NCBI GenBank assembly: GCA_903813345.2
Contig: CAIIXF020000002.1
Location: 9,075,555 to 9,139,554 of the forward strand
Reading direction: 5' to 3'
Length of the DNA stretch: 64,000 nucleotides
Source of the DNA: Owenia fusiformis
Lineage: Eukaryota > Annelida > Polychaeta > Sabellida > Oweniidae
The position numbers and the translations under genes are program-made. The notes beneath the pieces are model-generated. The model saw only the letters and a program-made list of their open reading frames with translations. It did not search any database and was not told the origin of the DNA. This document shows positions 57,878-64,000 of this stretch, piece by piece (position 1 is the first letter of the stretch; the number at the start of each line of letters is the position of its first letter).

Positions 57878-58415
57878 GTATGTAAATTTTTAAAAAATTC
57901 ATTGTTACGTAAGTTATTTCATCTTTTTCTGGACTCTTTATTGGGTTCTTCATTGCTTTTGAAAGTTTGTTATTTGACTCCTTTACGTCATGGTGAGGCA
58001 TAAACTCAGCACGTGCAGGATATTACGAACTCTGCAGATGATAAACTTCAAATAAGAATGTCACACAAATAGACATGTTATTCAATTTCTGAGAAAATGT
58101 TATTAATAATAGTGAAAATATCCTGTTTCATAACGTCATAATTACATAAATTAAGGGAATCTGTTATTAAAGAATCACAGTTCACATGACTTACCAGTTA
58201 ATAATAATTCCAAATGATGGAGTTCAGGCAATACAGGGTGTCAAATAAATATGTTCTTCCCCCTTAATTTCAAGAGTATGAACTTTTATGCATAAAAGTT
58301 CATCTGCTTGAGCTAGTCATCTGAAACTTCTTGTAGAGTTGCTCCATGAAGCCTAGTTTTAATGTGCTAAAGAACAATTTAGATAACTTGCAGACAAAAA
58401 AGTTATGCAACATTA

Positions 58416-59543
58416 CAGTAAAACCTGTCTAATCCGAACACCCACGGGACCAGCCAAAAGCGTTCAAATTGGCAGGTGTTCAAATTTCGAGGATTTTGTT
58501 GGTCGGGGGGGGGGGGATTTTCATTGTTCAGTCCACTATATTGAACACTTAATACTAAGTCAGAAAACAATAAATGTTGTTGATGAGTTAATTCTACAAT
58601 AGTCATATAGCCTGGTATATGCTATGTTTTATTTATATTTTGAACAATATCATCGTTTTAGTAAAAATAACTCTTATATTTTGGCAAAAACTTTGTAATA
58701 CACTGTAAAAGTATATGATAGTCTCGTATGAAATCTTATGCTTATCAAATGACTTATCCCATATTATGGTAATATAGCACTGCTTTACTTTTGCTTGAAA
58801 AAGTCCTTCATTGTTGTTTGTTTCTTGGCACTTTTAGCATTAGCAATATTTGAGTAGATATCCTCTTCAAGTAAAAAGAATTTTTCATGAGTGTTCATTC
58901 GAGATGATGTATAATCCTTCAAAATATCAAGGGCATTCAGGATGTCAGATGTATACCTTTTATGAGACATTTTAGTGATAGGATATTACGAAGTTGAATT
59001 TCTCTCTTTCTTATGATATAATCTTGTCTGCAAATGTCGTCTGTGTTGTCCTTGTGATTATAAAACATTTGCTGATTGAATCTTAGCTATCATAACAGAC
59101 CCATGGGATATTAAACAGTCAAGACCTGTTCATAATCCAAATCAAAAACATCCAGTTAATTTACAATAAGGATAAACCAATTAACTCCTGTATTCACACC
59201 TTTCCAAAACATCCTGTTGTTTTCCACAAATTAGGGATGTCACTGAGACTAAATAAGTTAGTTAGGACAATATTGGTTCTTTGATTACATTGTATATGTA
59301 AAGATAAATAACAACTATAACATTGACTTAATATTTGGCTATAATTGAAATGTCCAGACATTTGATTTCTGATAAAAATGTTCAGATTAGACAGGTCACT
59401 TTTTCAAATCTGGTTGTTCACTGTTCAAATTTCAAGTTTTTTTAACATGGGAGTCAATGGGAGGAAAAAATGGGACCGAAAAAAAGTGTTCAAATTGGAA
59501 GGTGTTCGGATTAGCCAGGTGTTCAGATATACAGGTTTTACTG
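58416..59543. mobile_element. pogo/Tigger-like element inserted in the outer transposon
   Basis: TA-flanked ends 'cagtaaaacctgtctaatcc' and 'tacaggttttactg'; subterminal 'gtgttcaaattgg' motifs. 1128 bp. It carries the C-terminal remnant of a transposase on the minus strand (58785-58970), so it is an internally deleted derivative. Confidence 0.85.
58785..58970 (-). pseudogene. C-terminal remnant of a Tigger/pogo-like transposase
   Basis: 61 residues, MSHKRYTSDILNALDILKDY and onward, ending QTTMKDFFKQK. A helical segment followed by a TTxxDFF-type tail is typical of the end of Tigger/CENPB-type DDE transposases. No helix-turn-helix or DDE core remains. It sits inside the inverted ends of the inner element, which supports the assignment. 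Confidence 0.55.
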
Positions 59544-59639
59544 TATGTGGATATTAAAGTTACTGGGGAAGAACATATTTATTTGACACCCTGTAGATAT
59601 AGAGGAGGCCCCTCCCTCTCTTTCTGTCCGCAACTCAAA

Positions 59640-59890
59640 TACTGCCCACCCTGCAATATATTTTATGTGTCATACACAATATATTTTATGTGTCATACAC
59701 AATATATTTTATGTGTCACACACATTTGGAGTTCTGCTCCAAAGATGCTTGTTTTTCGTGGTAGTTTACATTTTTGTTCAAAATTGAAATTAATGTTGAT
59801 TAGGTTTTTGCTGGGTGATTCACTTTGCAAGCATGACACACTAACTTTGCAAGCATGACACATTAACTTTGCAAGCATGACACATTAATT
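59640..59890. repeat. Two short tandem arrays
   Basis: 59648-59722: about three copies of 'aatatattttatgtgtcata'. 59823-59890: about three copies of 'ctttgcaagcatgacacatt'. Confidence 0.85.
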
Positions 59891-60654
59891 TTTAGCAAAT
59901 ATGGAATTCATTTTAAGAATTGTGCAATTGTGTTGTACACATAACAATATGTTTGATGGGATTTGCCTTAACAGCATTGCCATTATCTAGTACATATGGT
60001 TCAATAATATCTGTAAATTACAGTGTACATCGCAACAGGATGGAATTAATTTATATGAATTGGCAATTTGAGCTTTCTAAACTTGCCTGAATGGTTGATG
60101 CAACATTAATAACACTTGGTATGTAAATCATGAGTCTTATTACACATAGAATGGGCCTATATTGCTATTACTAATAGTCAGTGGCTCTGGGCAAAAATAA
60201 CAAAAAGGTCAAGATAGTGTCACTCTTCTTTACCTTGCATTTGTTGTTCATGATCAACCCATTTGACTTATTAGTAATGATTATGTATTTGTTTTTATTT
60301 GTCTGTTCCTTATTTATGGTTTATCGGTTGAATGTTAGATGTTAATAAGGTACTTTAAAAAATGCACTAGACAATACAATTAGACAAACAGAGTATCTTA
60401 TGCATTTCTAGGTGTTAGGTATAGTAGAGTGAGTGTATCTTTTGTTTTAAAACAATGTTCCATTAGAAGGACAATTTTTCTATTCAGCTGAAAGATATAT
60501 TGTAACATTTTGGGCAGTGCAAATTTAAAAAAATCTAAATTATAATTTTTTAAGTAGAGACAGAAATGTGGTGCCAGAATAAGGATAACTCCATGAAAGT
60601 TGATACAAAGATGAAATCAATTAGCATCAATATTAAATTTATTTTTTAATACAA

Positions 60655-60740
60655 CAAAACAATTCAATTCAATTGATTAATAATTTCTTGTATTGTATAC
60701 ACTATTAAATCATGCCGCTAGACACTCATGCCATATTTTG
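60655..60740 (-). repeat. Interspersed repeat related to 155-270
   Basis: Shares 'caattcaattcaatt', 'tatacactattaaa' and 'gccgctagacac' with 155-270. The surrounding 59891-60654 and 60741-62038 are AT-rich without recognised genes; part may be 3' UTR of the GPCR gene at 62039. Confidence 0.5.
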
Positions 60741-62038
60741 CGGTGAAACAGAATTAAAGTTTTACATACATCTAGACTACATTTAAAGAAAGCACTTACA
60801 TATTTTATTATTTAATTAAGGTATCTACAATTATTTTTTAAGATGTACAATATAAAAAAATTAGAAAACAAACATAAATATAAGTCAGTATAAATTCTTA
60901 AATGCTAAAAAAATCTTGTATAATATCAATAAAGCGTAATATTCAGACACATTATCCATGGATGAAAGGATGACATGTAATGATAGTTTAAAGGATTGGT
61001 ATCGATATGGTGAACTGAATTTAACACTGTTTTTCTCTTAAACCAATTATTGAAAACATTCTTGTAAAAAAACATGGTCCTTTATGTAAGGTTGACTGAT
61101 TGGCAACAATTTAATGCAGAAATAATTTATATATATTTTATATAACTGTTTTTGTTAACATTTTTGTTTTTTAGTGCAATTGTTTTTTGTTCCTTTCTAC
61201 AAGTTCTAGAGAATGAAATAAAATGTCTTTTCGAACCTTGTTGGAACAAAATAGCATATACAGTTTGTTTTTAGACCTCTCAATATTATAGTTATACAAA
61301 GGAAATTTTGGTTGATTTCGCAAAAAGTAATCAAAAATTTTAAAGAAACAAAAAGATAAAAATTAAGATTTTATTTCATTAACAACCAAAATTTCAATAC
61401 CGAAAGACCTAAACACATTGTGTTTATGTTGTTTTGTTCAAATGAGGTTCGGATAGATGTTTCATTTTCATGTTATCAATTTATTTCTAATATAACCATT
61501 TACATTCAATTACAAATTCTAATTGCCAAGGTTTTGCAACATTAGCGGCAATTTAATATATATATTATATTTACATGTAGATATTAGATAATGAAATAAG
61601 ATAAATTTGTTAAGGTTATTTCAAAATACCTGAAGGTTATCCCATGGGCCGGGATGTTAACGGAACTTGAAAAATAATTCGGTCATTGCAGAAAAAAGGA
61701 CTTGTCAAATTACTACTAGATAGATAATAAAACAAGACTTGTATGTATATAATAGCTAACAATATGAATTAAAGCTTCATTCATAGTAGCATCCAGGTTA
61801 GTGCTTCCAAACAGTAATGTTTCATTTCATTCCAAAAATATGATACCAAGAACAAAAGATGTGTCTAATGTGTTTTCTAAAACAATATAGGAAAAGAATA
61901 TATATATATTTCAAAAAATTATATTGTTACCATTCAAAAATGACCATTAAATTGATGATGTGTAAAATTTTTACAATTTTTTGATGACTGGCTTAAGAGA
62001 AACATGTTCATAAAGTTCACCACATTGATACCAATTCT

Positions 62039-63709
62039 TCATCTAATTTTACACATACACAATTTCTTGCATTTAAGAACTTTTACAAAAGCCATTCTAA
62101 ATTGCCTGTTACCTGCAATCAGAATGATGAAATTGAAAATCGGGTTGAATCCGATCATTGTTGCACTTATGAAATTAATTGTTGGGGAACTTGTTATCAT
62201 TTTCTCGTAATATTGTGATGAAATTGAGATGAAGTTTGTTACAGTGTATGGGATGATACATAAGATAAATACTATAAGAATGGCACATATTTGACGACAG
62301 AGTTTTGAGATATGATGCATCCAGTTTTTATATGTGCGTCTCTTATTTTGAGCATTTAGATCGCATATAGGTACAATTTTGTTACCTTGTCCATATGTGT
62401 TATGTTGATAACTATTATTCAGTCTCCTTTTGGCTTCAGGTTCAGGGTTATGACTGCTAGGTCCTACAAGAATTTCCTCATGTTTAGGTCTTAGAGTGCT
62501 AGGCCCTGCAACAATTTCTTCGTTTTTCAAGTTAAGAATACTAGGTCCTGCAACAATTTCCTCATGTTTGGGTCTAAGAGTGCTAGGTCCTGCAACAGTT
62601 TCCTCTTGTTTGGGTCTAAGAGTGCTAGGCCCTGCAACAATTTCCTCATTTTTCAAGTTAAGAATAATAGGTTCTACTACAGTTTCCTCATGTTTGGGTC
62701 TAAGAGTGCTAGGTCCTGCAACAGTTTCTTCATCTTTCGAGTTAAGAATTCTTGGTTCTTCAACAGTTTCCTCATATATAGGTCTAAGAGTGCTAGGCCC
62801 TGCAACAATTTCTTCATTTTTCAAGTTAAGAATACTAGGTTTTGCAACAGTTTCCTCCTGTTCTTCAATGGAGTTCCCATGTTTGCCCCTATTAGGAAAT
62901 GTTTGCTTTTTATTTGCATTGAAATGAGAACCTTTAGCATTTGATTTTGAAGGAATTGATGAACCTATGGCATTTTTGTCCATTTTAAGTAATTCAAAGG
63001 GCCTATGTGTTTGAGTTTCAATTATTCGAGGGATTCGAGGATCTAGATTTTCATTTTCCTGGAATTTGGTAACATGAGCTTTGATCTTAAGATAAACACC
63101 AATTTGTAGTAGAATGAGAATAACAATATGCGCCACTAAAATAACACCTCCAATGAGAAGATAATTTCTATGAAGTTGGCCATTGTTAACTTGGCAAAAA
63201 GTTACTTTCATATTGGGGTGTCGCGTTCCAAATCCCAATAATGCAAACACCGTCCACATTAACCATGTTGTACATAGCAATGCTGTCCCACATCTCTTTG
63301 AGAAGAAGTTCCTGTTGATGAGTGTATAGTGCGCAACCAGAAAAGCCTCAACATATAAAAGTAATACACTTGACATTGTCACTCCTGTGGAAATAATCAC
63401 TAGCATCAGTATCGTCATACATGCCGATGGATTGTCCAATTTGTTATTTATCCCCAATGCTGTGCGTACAATACCTAATAGTCCCATGGCAATTCCTCCT
63501 AAAGACAGACCACATTTGAAATAATTTGAAACTGTTTGTAATCGTTTCGTTTTCACTATTGTTACCATAACAAGTATATGTAGCACGACAATTGTGAATC
63601 CCATGATACTGCGGATATAATATGCCACATTGCCTTGGTTGTCTTGGACAATGTGTGTCAGGTTTGTTGTGTGGGTAGAGTTGATTAATGTCACTGTTGT
63701 GTCCGACAT
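62039..63709 (-). CDS. GPCR with repetitive third intracellular loop, intronless
   Basis: A 556-residue seven-transmembrane protein. Two N-glycosylation sequons (NST at 10, NLT at 16) precede TM1 (35-53). TM2 is about 63-81 and TM3 about 96-121, with a conserved-type Cys at 97 pairing with C172 in ECL2. TM4 is about 141-160 with Trp and TM5 about 184-208. TM6 is about 473-497 with the short form IIPYTV and TM7 about 510-533 with FNPIFNF in place of NPxxY. The DRY motif is absent (EAFLVAHY instead). The third loop is about 260 residues and contains ten 14-residue units of the type EEIVAGPSTLRPKH / ILNLKN. It is a divergent class A-type receptor with unknown ligand. It lies antisense in the NBEA intron after exon 38. 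Confidence 0.85.
   Translation of the reverse strand: MSDTTVTLINSTHTTNLTHIVQDNQGNVAYYIRSIMGFTIVVLHILVMVTIVKTKRLQTVSNYFKCGLSLGGIAMGLLGIVRTALGINNKLDNPSACMTILMLVIISTGVTMSSVLLLYVEAFLVAHYTLINRNFFSKRCGTALLCTTWLMWTVFALLGFGTRHPNMKVTFCQVNNGQLHRNYLLIGGVILVAHIVILILLQIGVYLKIKAHVTKFQENENLDPRIPRIIETQTHRPFELLKMDKNAIGSSIPSKSNAKGSHFNANKKQTFPNRGKHGNSIEEQEETVAKPSILNLKNEEIVAGPSTLRPIYEETVEEPRILNSKDEETVAGPSTLRPKHEETVVEPIILNLKNEEIVAGPSTLRPKQEETVAGPSTLRPKHEEIVAGPSILNLKNEEIVAGPSTLRPKHEEILVGPSSHNPEPEAKRRLNNSYQHNTYGQGNKIVPICDLNAQNKRRTYKNWMHHISKLCRQICAILIVFILCIIPYTVTNFISISSQYYEKMITSSPTINFISATMIGFNPIFNFIILIAGNRQFRMAFVKVLKCKKLCMCKIR
62440..62860 (-). repeat. 42-bp coding tandem repeat in the GPCR third loop
   Basis: Ten units of 42 bp; on the plus strand 'gtctaagagtgctaggtcct' and 'gcaacagtttcctcatg' alternate with a second unit type ('tttttcaagttaagaat'). 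The two types alternate in pairs at several places, so expansion was partly by 84-bp steps. Confidence 0.93.
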
Positions 63710-64000
63710 TCTTCCAATTTTCTGCAGGCATTTAACAGTGAATGACTCTGTTTTATGATAAATTTTACATATTTATTTAATCGTGTTTTATTTTTTCTTC
63801 TATTTTATTTATATTTTGTTCAATATATATTATGTTACTGCTTTATTTCTTTTTATTGTATTATTTATGTTGATATTTTGTCCAATATTCCTATCTTTTA
63901 GTTGATTTGTGTCTTGTCTCAACCAGTGACAGGATTTATTAATTAATATATATCACTTATATTATATTGTTGACATATATCCATCCTATTATTACTATTG

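Larger units (their letters stand above)
58234..59593. mobile_element. DNA transposon with CAGGGTGTCAAATAAATATG ends (outer)
   Basis: TA-flanked inverted ends of about 30 bp: left 'cagggtgtcaaataaatatg', right 'catatttatttgacaccctg'. Only about 180 bp on the left and 50 bp on the right belong to this element; the middle is the inserted element 58416-59543. 57878-58233 is plain intron. Confidence 0.9.

Noticed and set aside
1-64000. tRNA and rRNA genes, and retrovirus-like or LINE coding sequence.
   Set aside because: By eye I found no cloverleaf with A and B boxes, no rRNA stretch, and no reverse transcriptase or integrase motifs. A tRNAscan or profile search would be needed to exclude small or decayed copies.

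Overview
The window is nuclear DNA from an animal. It has AT-rich introns of 0.2 to 13 kb, canonical GT/AG splice sites, many MITE-like DNA transposons and minisatellites, and no operon structure. Repeat style, an animal-type cGAS-like gene pair and an inter-alpha-trypsin-inhibitor-like gene suggest a marine invertebrate bilaterian (mollusc, brachiopod, hemichordate or similar). I cannot name the species from the sequence alone.

The backbone is one large plus-strand gene, an orthologue of neurobeachin (NBEA; rugose in flies). I could phase 38 consecutive exons from 1468 to 57877. They join without a frame break into 6519 nt, about 2170 codons. They run from the N-terminal alpha-solenoid, through the concanavalin A/laminin-G-like domain, the long solenoid, an acidic low-complexity linker and the DUF1088-type region, to the first exon of the PH-BEACH module. 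The 5' end (start codon) and the BEACH and WD40 exons lie outside the window.

Every other recognisable gene is on the minus strand inside an NBEA intron. (1) Intron 5 (5163-11742) holds a multi-exon gene for a secreted protein with an ITI heavy-chain C-terminal-type domain. (2) Intron 14 (16831-20581) holds an intronless class A GPCR. (3) Intron 25 (27512-40799) holds two intronless paralogous cGAS-like (Mab21-fold) nucleotidyltransferase genes. One is intact; the other has an in-frame TGA and a tandemly copied 3' end. (4) The last intron (57878 to the window end) holds a second intronless GPCR with a repetitive third intracellular loop. There is no evidence that these genes work with NBEA; they are nested tenants.

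The remaining sequence is introns and repeats. At least three MITE-like families have short inverted ends, and some members carry internal tandem arrays (43550-45412, 31575-32645, 34787-35735). There are TA-flanked DNA transposons, including one inserted inside another (58234-59593), and large minisatellites (6574-7450, 53585-55190). A recurring oddity is tandem copying of exon edges. Exons 4, 11, 26, 30 and 34 of NBEA and both ends of the cGAS-like genes are flanked by partial copies of themselves. At exons 26 and 34 this makes arrays of decoy splice acceptors.
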